This document shows positions 17,339 to 26,529 of a stretch of DNA of 64,000 bases, piece after piece (position 1 is the first letter of the stretch; every line of letters begins with the position of its first letter). Below the pieces are notes generated by a model. That model was not told the DNA's origin and did not search any database. It saw only the letters and a program-made list of their open reading frames with translations. Position numbers and translations under genes: made by a program. Origin of the DNA: JAPOVO01 sp026708165 (GTDB lineage Bacteria; Chloroflexota; UBA11872; VXNJ01); the NCBI GenBank assembly GCA_965208775.1, contig OZ242360.1, positions 2,666,001-2,730,000 of the forward strand, read 5' to 3'.

Positions 17339-19900
17339 CTAGTCCTTCAATTCCTCTACCACCGGGTCCCACCGTTCCCATCCCCTATCTGCATACCCCT
17401 GGGCCTCGGAGGAGGTCATGTCCGTAATGGCGTCAAAGGTCTTCAGCACCCGCATCCAGCGCAAGACGTGGTCGAAGCCCTGTTCCGTCTCCTGGGCATA
17501 GCTCCTGACGTTGGCAACCACGGCTTGGTCGGGCTCGTATCCACCCGGCGCGTCTTCCAGCTTCTTCAGTTCCACCGCCACCGGGTCCCACCGTTCCCAT
17601 CCCCCATCTGCATAGCCTTGGGCCTCGGAGGAGGTCATGTCCGTTATGGCACCCAGGGTCTTCAGCACCCGCATCCAGCGCAAGACGTGGTCATACCCCT
17701 GTTGCGTCTCCCGGGCATAGTCCCAGACATCGTCAATCAGGTCCTGCCCGGACTTGTAGTCGTCCTGGGCCGCGGCCGGCGCGGCCGAAGGCCGTGCGGC
17801 GCGCTCGGCCCCGGGGGTGCCTTGCCCCTCTGCGTAAACGATGATCCCGCCATCGGTAAACGCCTCGACGGTGACCGCATAGGTCGTGCCGGTTTCTAGC
17901 CCCGTAAGCCGCGCCTCGAGAACGCCGCTCGCCATCGCAATCGTCTCGAAGAATCCGTTGGGGGTTGCTCTCACCCGGTAGTGGAAGGTGTCGCCCAGCG
18001 GGTTCCAAGAGACATCGAGGGCGCGGGGGTCGTCGGCAACGGTACTGATCACCAGCCCCGGGCCAGTCTGAGGAACCGGCGTCTCCTCCGGCTCATCGGC
18101 GGGTGGGGCAGCAGTAGAGAGCGCCGGGGTGTGGCGTATCTCCTCCCATTCGGCTTTGCCGGGGATGCTGCGGACCTGGACGAGGTAGTGGAGCCCCGGG
18201 TCGAAGTCGGCGATCCGAAACTCGCAGCCATCCTTGCCGCAGTCGCGCCCCTCAATCCATCGCTTCATGTGGTCGGGAGCGTCCGCCGCGGAGCTCGGCG
18301 GGCTCTCGCCGCCCACCCAGCGGAGCAGGTAGATCTGGCCGCGCCCCCGCTTCTTCTTCCGATTCCAGGTGACCAGCCCCTCGGCCGATACGGCCAGGGG
18401 GACGGCCATGGCCGGTTCAGGGGCGTCGTTGTCTATGAGTTTCAGCACCTGGGTGTCCGAGTGAGTTGCGCCGCCTATGGTCGCGCTGGCGGTGACCGTA
18501 AGATACTTTTCCGGCTCCTCGACATCGTCATCGCGGGGCGTGGCGGTCACGATGATGCCCGCCGACTTGGTTCCCGCCGTAATGCCGAAGGCTTGGACAT
18601 GGAAGGACTCGAAGTCGTCTGCCGTCTCTCCCAGGTCGTAGGAGACGTTGACCTGCACGCGCTCGGTCTGCTCCTGGGCCAGGTCCACCCGCATCGAGAA
18701 CTGCTGCCGCCCGCGCTCCTCGTAGATGCAGCACTGGTGGAACAGCGACAGGTCGAGGAGGAGAGACGCATCCCCGCCGCCGCTGTCCGGGGTGCTGCTG
18801 CCTGCGGCTCGCTCGACGGTGATAGAGAAGCTCAGGCTGGCCTTGTCCCCGTCGGCGTCGGTGGCTAGATAGGTGTAGTCGGTGGCGGCCTGGGTCCCCG
18901 TCGGGATTCCGGTGATCTTGCGCGTGGTTGAACTAAAGCTCAGGCCGGGGGGCAGCCTCCCCTCCAGCGAGTAGCTCAGCTCGCCGTCTCCCCCTGTTGC
19001 GGTCGGCAGGGTGTCGTCGACCACCCGGTTCTGCGTGTAGGTCTTGGCCGCGATCGCCTGCCCCCCGAATGAGGGCATCAGATCGGCCGCTGCCGTGAAG
19101 CGGTAGGCGAAGATCTTGTCGCTGCCCGGATCCGTGGCCCACCACGTGGTGCCATCAGCCCAGAGCCCGGCGAACTGCGTCTGGCCCGAGCTGGAGGCAT
19201 CCAGGTCGATGTCCTTGCTTGAGCTACGGCTGCGGGATGCCAGGTCGTAGGCATACAGCTTCTTGTCCGCACTGTCGAGGACCCACATCGTAGTTCTGTC
19301 GGACCATATCTCAAGGGCATCGCCGTTTGCCGCGGCCAGCGCGATGTCCTTGGTGTTGTCACGGGCAGGTCCCAGCCCCGCGTAGGCGAAGAGTTTGTTC
19401 TGGCCGCTGAAGCTCACCCACAGCGTGGTCCCATTCGACCAGATGCCTCGGGGAACAAATTCCACGTTGCCGAGTCCCAGGACGGTCTTGGTGTAGTCGT
19501 AGGCGCCGCTGACCAGTGTGTATGCGTAGAGCTTGTTGTCGGACGTGTTGGCCACCCAGATGGTGGTCCCGTCGGACCAGACACTCGTCGGCGAGTCGTT
19601 GCTGTCGTGAAGCGCGATGTCCTTGGCGCTGTCCCGCGTCCTGGTGGCGAGCGCGTAGGCGTAGAGCTTGCCGTCCGTGGGATCGACGACCCACATCGTG
19701 GTCTTGTTCGACCAGATTCCTGCGGGGTTCTCGTTCCCGGCGGCCTTGAGAGTGTCGAAGTCCTTGCCGCTGTCATGCGATCCTTGCCCCTGAGACAAGG
19801 CCTGATCGGGCGAGACGACGGCCAGCAGGGCAATGGCAATGCCCAGGACGGCAACGATCCACCTGAATCGAGCCTGGCGCAGGCGAGGTTGTGTTGACAA
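17339..19900 (-). CDS. Secreted multidomain repeat protein: propeller-like, Ig-like, Calx-beta, FN3
   Basis: 853 residues. A signal peptide (~15-36) is followed by five ~45-residue repeats (GIWSNKTTMWVVDPTDGKLYAY), propeller blade-like. Then an Ig/cadherin-like domain (~280-375, LPPGLSFSSTTRKITGIPTG), a Calx-beta-like domain (~385-500) and a domain with GRGQIYLLRWVGG. A fibronectin type III-like domain (~600-690) precedes two copies of a 62-residue C-terminal module (DVWDYARETQQGYDHVLRWM...ERWDPV..ELK). The start is TTG 13 bases after the stop of the upstream gene, so the two are co-transcribed. Calx-beta and adjoining domain are nearly identical at DNA level to the upstream gene. Extracellular adhesion or matrix role likely. 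Confidence 0.88.
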   Translation of the reverse strand: MSTQPRLRQARFRWIVAVLGIAIALLAVVSPDQALSQGQGSHDSGKDFDTLKAAGNENPAGIWSNKTTMWVVDPTDGKLYAYALATRTRDSAKDIALHDSNDSPTSVWSDGTTIWVANTSDNKLYAYTLVSGAYDYTKTVLGLGNVEFVPRGIWSNGTTLWVSFSGQNKLFAYAGLGPARDNTKDIALAAANGDALEIWSDRTTMWVLDSADKKLYAYDLASRSRSSSKDIDLDASSSGQTQFAGLWADGTTWWATDPGSDKIFAYRFTAAADLMPSFGGQAIAAKTYTQNRVVDDTLPTATGGDGELSYSLEGRLPPGLSFSSTTRKITGIPTGTQAATDYTYLATDADGDKASLSFSITVERAAGSSTPDSGGGDASLLLDLSLFHQCCIYEERGRQQFSMRVDLAQEQTERVQVNVSYDLGETADDFESFHVQAFGITAGTKSAGIIVTATPRDDDVEEPEKYLTVTASATIGGATHSDTQVLKLIDNDAPEPAMAVPLAVSAEGLVTWNRKKKRGRGQIYLLRWVGGESPPSSAADAPDHMKRWIEGRDCGKDGCEFRIADFDPGLHYLVQVRSIPGKAEWEEIRHTPALSTAAPPADEPEETPVPQTGPGLVISTVADDPRALDVSWNPLGDTFHYRVRATPNGFFETIAMASGVLEARLTGLETGTTYAVTVEAFTDGGIIVYAEGQGTPGAERAARPSAAPAAAQDDYKSGQDLIDDVWDYARETQQGYDHVLRWMRVLKTLGAITDMTSSEAQGYADGGWERWDPVAVELKKLEDAPGGYEPDQAVVANVRSYAQETEQGFDHVLRWMRVLKTFDAITDMTSSEAQGYADRGWERWDPVVEELKD

Positions 19901-19913
19901 CGCTGCCCGACGG

Positions 19914-22247
19914 TTAGTCGTTATCGCGAACTATGACGGTCACCAACGCCGAATCGCCCCCGCTCGACGCCGTGTTGGTGATAACGGTGACCCTCGCGTC
20001 TCCCGGATTGTCGATGTCGTCGTCGACTGCCCGCACGCTTACCGTCTGGCGCTGGTTCCAGTTGTCGGGCGTGAAAGTCAGCGAGGATACCTCCACTCTG
20101 ACCGTACCGGTGTCCAAGCTGGACACCGAGACCGTCACCGTCCCCTCCGGGCGGCTGGTCAGGTTCACGTCGTAGGAGCCGCCGCCGTCCTCGGAGATCG
20201 CCAAGGCATACGTGGACAGTGTGATCCCCGGACCGCTGCTGCTTCCGCCGCCACCGTTGCCACTGGTTTCGTCGTCGCGGACCGTGATGGTCACCGTCGC
20301 CGAACCGGTGCGGCCCGATGCCGTGTGCGTGATCCTGGCGGTCCTGGCGTCGCCGGGATTGTCGATGTCGTCGTCGACGGACCTCACACTTACCGTCTGG
20401 CGCTGGTTCCAGTTGTCGGGCGTGAACTGCAACTGGGCAGGACTCACGGTGGCAACGCTCGTGTCCGAACTCGATACCGAGACCGTCACCGTCTCCTCCG
20501 GCCGCGAGGCCAGGTTCACGTAGTAGGAGCCGCCGCCCCCGTCCTCGGAGGGATAGAGGGCATCCGTGGACAGCGTGATCCCCGGATCGCCGCCGCCGTC
20601 GCTGGTTTCTTCGGCGCTGTCGTCGTCCCGGACCGTTACCGCCACCGGCTCCACCGACACGCCGTCGTAACCGCCGCCCGAAGCGGAATGGCTGATCGTC
20701 GCGGTGCGCCGGTCGCCGGGGTTGTGCACGTCGTCGTCCACGCCGGTCACCGTCACCCTCTGGGGCGTGCTCCAGTTGCCGGTCCCGAAGGTCAGCGACG
20801 TGGGGTTCACCGTCGCGGCGTTCGAGTCCGAACTGGTCACCGAGATGTTCACCGTCCCGCTAGGCGGCTGCTCAAGCGATACCGTGTAGGTAGCACTACC
20901 GCCGTTCTCGCCCACGGTTAGGTCGGTCGGCGATACGCTGGCCGCCGGTTCGGCGTCTCCCGTCGAGGCGCCGGACCCGGCTGGAGAGTACCTTGCCGAC
21001 CGCCATCCTTTGTCTCGGTCGCCGAGGACGCCGCGGACCTGGACGAGGTAGTGGAGCTCCGGGTCGAAGTCGCCGATCTGGAACCGGCAGGACTCGTCGC
21101 CGCAGTCGCGCCCCTCAGTCCAGCCGTTCCCGTAGCCCGGAGCGGCCATGGAGTCTGCGCTCTGCGGCGGGCTCCCCCCGCCCACCCAGCGAAGCAGGTA
21201 GACCTGGCCGCGACCCCGCTTCCTCTCCCGCTTCCAGGTGACCAGCCCCTCGGCCGATACAGCCAGGGAGACCACCGTGACCGGTTCAGGTTCGGGCGCG
21301 TCATTGTCTATGAGCTTCAGCACCTGGGTGTCGGTGTGAGTTGCGCCGCCTATTACAGCGCTGGCGGTGACCGTAAGATACTTTTCCGGCTCCTCGACAT
21401 CGTCATCGCGGGGCGTGGCCGTCACGATGACGCCGGCCGACTTGGTTCCCGCCGTAATGGGGAATGCGAGGACATGGAAGGACTCGAAGTCGTCCGCAGT
21501 CTCTCCCAGGTCGTAGGAGACGCTGACCTGCACGCGCTCGGCTTGCGGCACGGCCAGGGCCACCTGCATCGAGAACTGCTGCCGTCCGCGCTCCTCATAG
21601 ATGCAGCACTGGTAGAAGAGCGACAGGTCCAGGATGGAAGGCGGCACCTTCGCGACGCCGTAGACGGCGACCATGCCGGTTTCACTATTGGTGGACCATG
21701 CACCGGTCGAGGTGTACGTCCGGGAGAGGAGGGTGTTGGCGACGCTCCACCCCGCCGCCCCGGACTCGTCGTCCGACTCGGTGAGGATCAGTTCGGCGTC
21801 GAGGTCGGCAGCAGAGTCCATGACGATGAAGTAGGTGGTGTTCGGGTCCAGGTCGATGCCGGAGTGGGTGAAGGGGAGTGGGTCTTCGTAGAGTCGGTCT
21901 GGCCCAGTCAGCGTGCCCAGGATGGTGCCCGGCCTGCCGCTGCTCTCGGACTGGATGCTGACGGAGAGAGGGTCTGCGTTGGGCGCGGAATCCGTCCCGA
22001 CGTTGAGATCGACGCGCGTCAGCGTGTAGCCGGTGACGTTGGCGCCGGTCGTGAACGCCTGGGCGAGATCATTGTGAAAACCGATGGAGACGCCACTCGT
22101 CTCGGTGAGGTTGCTGACCAGCACGCCGGACTGGCTCTGCGCATTCACGGCCCCGGAGTGCGCGCCGGTGAAGACGACCGCCAGGGCCGCGGAGAGCGCG
22201 GCGAGCAGGGGAACCAGCCCGAATAGAGAGCGTTTGTTACGGTACAT
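19914..22247 (-). CDS. Secreted protein with choice-of-anchor-like, Calx-beta and three NW-Q repeat domains
   Basis: 777 residues from an ATG with AAGGAGAGG upstream. An earlier in-frame start would precede the signal sequence and is rejected. After the signal peptide (cut near VNAQ) come a beta-rich ~170-residue domain (choice-of-anchor style, PDTTYFIVMDS-like), a Calx-beta-like domain (LSLFYQCCIYEERG) and a domain with GRGQVYLLRWVGG. Three ~105-residue repeats follow, with the signature NW..RQTVSV..VDDDIDNPGDAR and ending VTV..DD. Acidic DDD/DND clusters suggest calcium binding. Transcribed divergently from the kinase/regulator gene at 22641. Confidence 0.9.
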   Translation of the reverse strand: MYRNKRSLFGLVPLLAALSAALAVVFTGAHSGAVNAQSQSGVLVSNLTETSGVSIGFHNDLAQAFTTGANVTGYTLTRVDLNVGTDSAPNADPLSVSIQSESSGRPGTILGTLTGPDRLYEDPLPFTHSGIDLDPNTTYFIVMDSAADLDAELILTESDDESGAAGWSVANTLLSRTYTSTGAWSTNSETGMVAVYGVAKVPPSILDLSLFYQCCIYEERGRQQFSMQVALAVPQAERVQVSVSYDLGETADDFESFHVLAFPITAGTKSAGVIVTATPRDDDVEEPEKYLTVTASAVIGGATHTDTQVLKLIDNDAPEPEPVTVVSLAVSAEGLVTWKRERKRGRGQVYLLRWVGGGSPPQSADSMAAPGYGNGWTEGRDCGDESCRFQIGDFDPELHYLVQVRGVLGDRDKGWRSARYSPAGSGASTGDAEPAASVSPTDLTVGENGGSATYTVSLEQPPSGTVNISVTSSDSNAATVNPTSLTFGTGNWSTPQRVTVTGVDDDVHNPGDRRTATISHSASGGGYDGVSVEPVAVTVRDDDSAEETSDGGGDPGITLSTDALYPSEDGGGGSYYVNLASRPEETVTVSVSSSDTSVATVSPAQLQFTPDNWNQRQTVSVRSVDDDIDNPGDARTARITHTASGRTGSATVTITVRDDETSGNGGGGSSSGPGITLSTYALAISEDGGGSYDVNLTSRPEGTVTVSVSSLDTGTVRVEVSSLTFTPDNWNQRQTVSVRAVDDDIDNPGDARVTVITNTASSGGDSALVTVIVRDND

Positions 22248-22640
22248 TGACCTCTCCTTGCGTTTTGGTGATGGCGTGCGTGACCGCGCGGATGTCGAGG
22301 AAGTGGCTAGAGGTGCAGCCAGGAAGCGAAAGAGAGGGCCGGGCGCGGCTGGGCCGGAAGCATCGGAGGGGCAGAAAACGTGCTCCCGGGAACGCGCACG
22401 TGCCCGGCTGCTGTCGTGCCGGCGACTCCAGATAGCTACTAATCTCAAGTGCAGATAGCTCATCGGCGAAAACGATCACTCGCAGTTTACTTGGGCAGAT
22501 ATGCAGTTAGTGTGAGTTTTGCCCGTTCTATGCGTGTAATAGGCGTGTTTTTCGGATAAGGTGGCGATGAAGAGGCCCGGACGGGGCGGCCCGTGGGTGC
22601 CGCGTTGACGCCCGAAGACGCTCCAAGGCGAGGTGATGAG
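22248..22640. promoter_or_regulatory. Divergent intergenic region between secreted-protein operon and second kinase gene
   Basis: 393 bp carrying the leaders of both divergent genes. The plus-strand kinase start has GAGGTGATGAG before its TTG. A TAATAG box at 22537-22542 (after TG at -2) is a weak -10 candidate. AGTTTAC and AGTTAGT occur at 22484 and 22505, 21 bp apart, which is near twice 11 but not a clear tandem site. The 262-bp block seen beside the first kinase is not present here. Confidence 0.4.
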
Positions 22641-25031
22641 TTGAAGGATGCCGACCGCTTACTGCGCGAGAATGAGGCCCTGCGAGAGCGCCTGTCCCGG
22701 CTGAGCGCGGCGAGCCTCCGCATAAACGAGAGCCTCGACCTGGACGCGGTGTTGCAGGGTGCGCTGGACTCCGCCCGTTCCCTTACCGCCGCCCGCTACG
22801 GGATCATCACCCTGCTGGACGCTGGGGGAGCCGTACAGGACTTTCTCTCCTCCGGGATGACGGAGGAGGAGGCGAGGCGGCTCTGGGACACACCGGACCG
22901 GATGAGGATATTCGACTACCTGAACGCTCTCTCGGAGCCGTTGAGGATTCCTGACCTGCTGGGGCTGCTGAGGCGGTCGGGCTTTCCCGAGTTCCACCCG
23001 CCGTTCCCGGTGGACGGCGCCCTCTCCTTCCTGTCGGCCCCGGTCTTTCACCGTGGAGAGCGAGTAGCCAACATATTCGTCGGCGACCGGGAGAAGGGCA
23101 GCGAGTTCACTCTCGAAGACGAAAACACTCTGGTTATGTTCGCGTCCCAGGCGGCGCTGGTCATCGCCAACGCCCGCAGGCTGCGAGACGAGCGGCAGGC
23201 CAGGGCGGACCTGGAGACGCTGATCGACATCTCGCCCGTGGGCGTGGTCCACTTCGACGCGCGGACGGGGACGCCGGTGTCCTTCAACCGGGAGGCCAGA
23301 AGGCTGGTCGCGGACTTGGGCAGGCCGGGCCAGTCGCCGGAGGAGTTTCTGGACACGCTGACCGTCCGGCGGGCGGACGGGCAGGAGACCGCGCTGCCGG
23401 AGCTGCCTTTGGCCCGGCTGATGAGCGCCGGGGAGACGGTGCGGGCCGAGGAGATGGTTTTGCTGGCACCCGGCGGAGGAAGCGTCACCGTCCTGGTCAA
23501 CGCCACGCCCATCCGCTCGGACGCGGGAGAGGTGGAGACCTACGTGGTCACCCTGCAGGACCTGACGGAGCTTGAGGAGCTGGGCCGGCTGCGGGCCGAC
23601 TTCCTGGCGATGGCGAGCCATGAGCTGCGAGCGCCATTGACATCCATAAAGGGGTCCGTCGCCACCATGCGGGACCTGGGGCCGTCCCTGGACCCGGCGG
23701 AAACGCTCCAGTTCCACAGGATCATCGAGGCGCAGGCCGACCATATGCAGGGCCTCATCACCGACCTTCTGGACGTGGCCCGCATCGAGGTGGGCGCGCT
23801 GTCGGTCTTCCCCCAACCCTCTGAGGTGGCCGCCCTCGTCGATTCGTCCCGGAACACCTTCCTGAGCGGCGGGTTCAGACACGACGTCCTCGTCGACCTC
23901 CAGCCGGACCTGCCACGGGTGGCCGCCGACCGGCGGCGCATCGCCCAGGTGCTGGACAACCTCCTGTCAAACGCCGCCAGGCACTCCCCGGAGTCGTCCG
24001 ACATCCGCGTGACCGCCGTGCCGAAGGGCGTCCACGTGGAGGTCTGCATTGCCGACGACGGCGTTGGCATAGCCGCCGAGCGGCTGCCGCGACTGTTCCG
24101 GAGGTCTTCCAGCCTCGGAGGCGAGGGCGGACTCTCGGAGTCGGGCATGGGGCTCGCCATCTGCAAGGGGATAGTGGAGGCGCACGGGGGCCGGATATGG
24201 GCCGAGAGCGACGGCCCTGGCCTGGGGGCACGGTTCACCTTCAGCCTTCCGGCGGTCGAGGCGTCCGGGTACCTCGCACCGGCGGAGGCTGCACTGCACC
24301 CGCCGCGGCAGGGGCGGTCCAGAAGGAACAGGATCCGCGTGCTTGCGGTGGACGACGACCCGCAGACGCTCCGACACGTGCGCGGCGCGCTGGCGCAAGC
24401 GGACTACGAGACCATAGTGACCGGCGACCCGGAGGACGTGGGCCGCCTCATGGAGGAGGCGAGGCCCCACCTTGTCATACTCGACCTGATGCTGCCGAGG
24501 GCCGACGGGATCAAGCTGATGGAGAGCGTTCCCGCGCTCGCGAAGGTGCCGGTGATCTTCCTGTCCTCCTATGGCGGGGACCGGATCGTGGCGCATGCGC
24601 TGGAGGCGGGGGCCGACGACTACATCGTCAAGCCCTTCTCCCCCACGGAGCTCGTGGCGAGGGTCCAGGCGGTGCTGCGCAGGTGGACGGCTACCGGGTC
24701 TGCGCCGCCGACCGAGCCCTACGCCGTTGGCGATCTGACGGTGAACTACGCCGAACGCAGGGTCTCCATGGCGGGCCGTACCGTGCAGCTGACGGACATC
24801 GAGTACCGGATGCTCTCGGAGCTATCGGCGAACGCTGGTCGCGTGCTGGCCCACGCCGAGCTTCTGCAACGGGTCTGGGGTCCGGCGCACTCCGGCCGTT
24901 CCGGCGCCGTGCGCTCCGTCATCAAGAACCTGCGGCGCAAGCTGGGCGACGACGCCGAAGATCCCACATACATCTTCAACGAACCACGCGTCGGCTACAG
25001 GATGCCGAAGGGGGAGGGGGCAGAGGCGTAG
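22641..25031 (+). CDS. Soluble histidine kinase fused to response regulator, paralogue of 6089-8461
   Basis: 796 residues with the same order of domains: GAF-like, PAS-like, HisKA with His near residue 327 (MASHELRAP), HATPase_c (NLLSNAARHSP, DDGVGIA, GMGLAICKGI), receiver with Asp near residue 615 (ILDLMLP), winged helix (RVGYRMP end). Roughly half the residues match the first fusion. The TTG start 48 bases inside the longest frame is in the same place as in the paralogue, giving LKDADRLL against LENAGQPL. No membrane segment. It sits head-to-head with a secreted-protein operon, paralleling the first locus. Confidence 0.93.
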   Translation: MKDADRLLRENEALRERLSRLSAASLRINESLDLDAVLQGALDSARSLTAARYGIITLLDAGGAVQDFLSSGMTEEEARRLWDTPDRMRIFDYLNALSEPLRIPDLLGLLRRSGFPEFHPPFPVDGALSFLSAPVFHRGERVANIFVGDREKGSEFTLEDENTLVMFASQAALVIANARRLRDERQARADLETLIDISPVGVVHFDARTGTPVSFNREARRLVADLGRPGQSPEEFLDTLTVRRADGQETALPELPLARLMSAGETVRAEEMVLLAPGGGSVTVLVNATPIRSDAGEVETYVVTLQDLTELEELGRLRADFLAMASHELRAPLTSIKGSVATMRDLGPSLDPAETLQFHRIIEAQADHMQGLITDLLDVARIEVGALSVFPQPSEVAALVDSSRNTFLSGGFRHDVLVDLQPDLPRVAADRRRIAQVLDNLLSNAARHSPESSDIRVTAVPKGVHVEVCIADDGVGIAAERLPRLFRRSSSLGGEGGLSESGMGLAICKGIVEAHGGRIWAESDGPGLGARFTFSLPAVEASGYLAPAEAALHPPRQGRSRRNRIRVLAVDDDPQTLRHVRGALAQADYETIVTGDPEDVGRLMEEARPHLVILDLMLPRADGIKLMESVPALAKVPVIFLSSYGGDRIVAHALEAGADDYIVKPFSPTELVARVQAVLRRWTATGSAPPTEPYAVGDLTVNYAERRVSMAGRTVQLTDIEYRMLSELSANAGRVLAHAELLQRVWGPAHSGRSGAVRSVIKNLRRKLGDDAEDPTYIFNEPRVGYRMPKGEGAEA

Positions 25032-25162
25032 GAAAGGCTTCCGCCAGGAGGCAGGACGCAGGAGTTCCATGTTCTCGGTAGGGCTGGATGACAAAGAACC
25101 AACTGTTCACAGTTGGACGACGGCTGTTCGGCTGAAGCTCTGAAAGGCAGGTGCAGGTTCTC

Positions 25163-25579
25163 ATGACGACGGTCTTGCGAGGAATTGGCGTACTCATGAT
25201 GGCGTACTCTGCGCTGTACTAGGCGCTGTACCTCTTCAGCGCGCTCTACGAAAACCCGCAGCGCGTGTGGGACGTGATCAACGTCGTCTCAGCGCTGGGC
25301 ATTATCGTCGCCCTGTCGGTGAACCTCCGCAGCGTGCGCTCGCAGCCAGCCGGCGAAGCTGCCAACCTGTCCCGGATTGGCGCGCATGCGCTGTTCTACG
25401 CGAACACCGCCCTGGCGATCTGGTTCTTCCACAACTGGATAAGGCTGCTGACGCTGGAGCAAGGCGAGTCCACCAAGCTGCACCACGATGTGGTCCGGCA
25501 GCTCATAGCGGTGATGATCCCCCTGGTGCTCGCCACAACGGGCTGCAGGCTCTTGCGGGAGAAGTACGGGAAAACATGA
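25163..25579 (+). pseudogene. Four-helix membrane protein with in-frame TAG at codon 20
   Basis: From ATG 25163 the frame reads 19 codons, hits TAG at 25220-25222, then continues open to a stop at 25579. The product with the TAG ignored is 138 residues, the same length as its homologue at 15424-15846, and both sides of the TAG align with it. Either the gene is newly inactivated, translation starts downstream (GTG at 25265) giving a protein lacking the first helix, or the TAG is read through. Other genes in the window end with TAG, so reassignment of the codon is unlikely. Confidence 0.65.
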
Positions 25580-25721
25580 CTAGCGGCGGGTTGGCGCGGG
25601 TTAGCCTCTCGGCAAGGAGCCGGAAGGATGAGACGCGGTGATCCACGAAACGGGAGGGATGGTGACCTCATGCCACCCCGAGGCCTTTGCGATAGCCCGC
25701 CCCGGAACTCTGAGGTGATGT

Positions 25722-26300
25722 ATGGGCGAGCTACGACGCCGCGCCGCTGCCGTGCGTAGAGCGATACTTGGCCCCGTGTGGATTGTCATTTTCGCCGGGT
25801 TCATCGGGATAGTCCCTTCGGTCCTGTTGGAGATCTGCGGCGTCGATGATCCCAAGATCGTCGTTCCGTCGTTCTTCGTGCCAGTGATTACGGCAGCTGC
25901 AGCCGCCTGGTTCCGCGAGAGGATTGAGCGTAACAGGAACAGCGTCGGCTGGCTCTACTGCGGCTGGATATTGGGAGATCGACGTGCTGTTGGAGCCGTA
26001 GACCTTGTTTCTGCCGCGCAAGCGCGGGGTCTCGTGGTGAAGATTCCAAAGTGTAAAGAGGAATCCGGCTGTCTGTTCGTCGCGTTCGCGGCGGAGTACT
26101 TGCAGAGACTTGCCAATCTAACGATGAGCGGCAGTCCGTGGATGTATGCGATGGAGCAGAGAGACGAGCGTATCGAAATCGAGGGTGTGGAGTACGCGGT
26201 GCTTCTTAGCCACGCCAAGCAAAAGGCCTCTCTTCTAGAAGGTATGGAGATGTTCGTCTCGCTGTCTCGCCATGCCTTGCGCCAATGGCTTCGCCGGTAG
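25722..26300 (+). CDS. Membrane-anchored hypothetical protein (192 aa)
   Basis: A basic N-terminus (RRRAAAVRRA) precedes two hydrophobic helices (~15-38 and ~46-64). Then follows a ~125-residue cytosolic domain with mixed charge (ILGDRRAVGAVDLVSAAQARGLVVKIPKCKEESGCLFVAFAAEYL). ATG preceded by GAGGTGATGT. No family recognised. Downstream of the four-helix gene but separated by ~140 bp. Confidence 0.6.
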   Translation: MGELRRRAAAVRRAILGPVWIVIFAGFIGIVPSVLLEICGVDDPKIVVPSFFVPVITAAAAAWFRERIERNRNSVGWLYCGWILGDRRAVGAVDLVSAAQARGLVVKIPKCKEESGCLFVAFAAEYLQRLANLTMSGSPWMYAMEQRDERIEIEGVEYAVLLSHAKQKASLLEGMEMFVSLSRHALRQWLRR

Positions 26301-26529
26301 CTGTTTTGTCTTGTGTCTCCGTTGGCCCACCCCGTCCACCCGTCTGGATCGCGGCGCTAGCGAATCACAGTCCCCCGAGCCAAAGCTCGAAGACAGTTCC
26401 ATCTACCGTATACGTCGGGCGGGTCAAGGGTTACCGACTTGCGAACTTTCCGGTGGGAGGCAACACAGTAGTGCCTGGCCCCTATTAGACTCACCGAACT
26501 TGATCCGGTACGGCCAAGCCAAATTGACT

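Noticed and set aside
21051..22226. Long plus-strand frames (also 17981-18868 and 19833-20921) opposite the secreted repeat proteins
   Set aside because: They are antisense to genes with signal peptides, good ribosome binding sites and recognisable domains, and their translations are low complexity.
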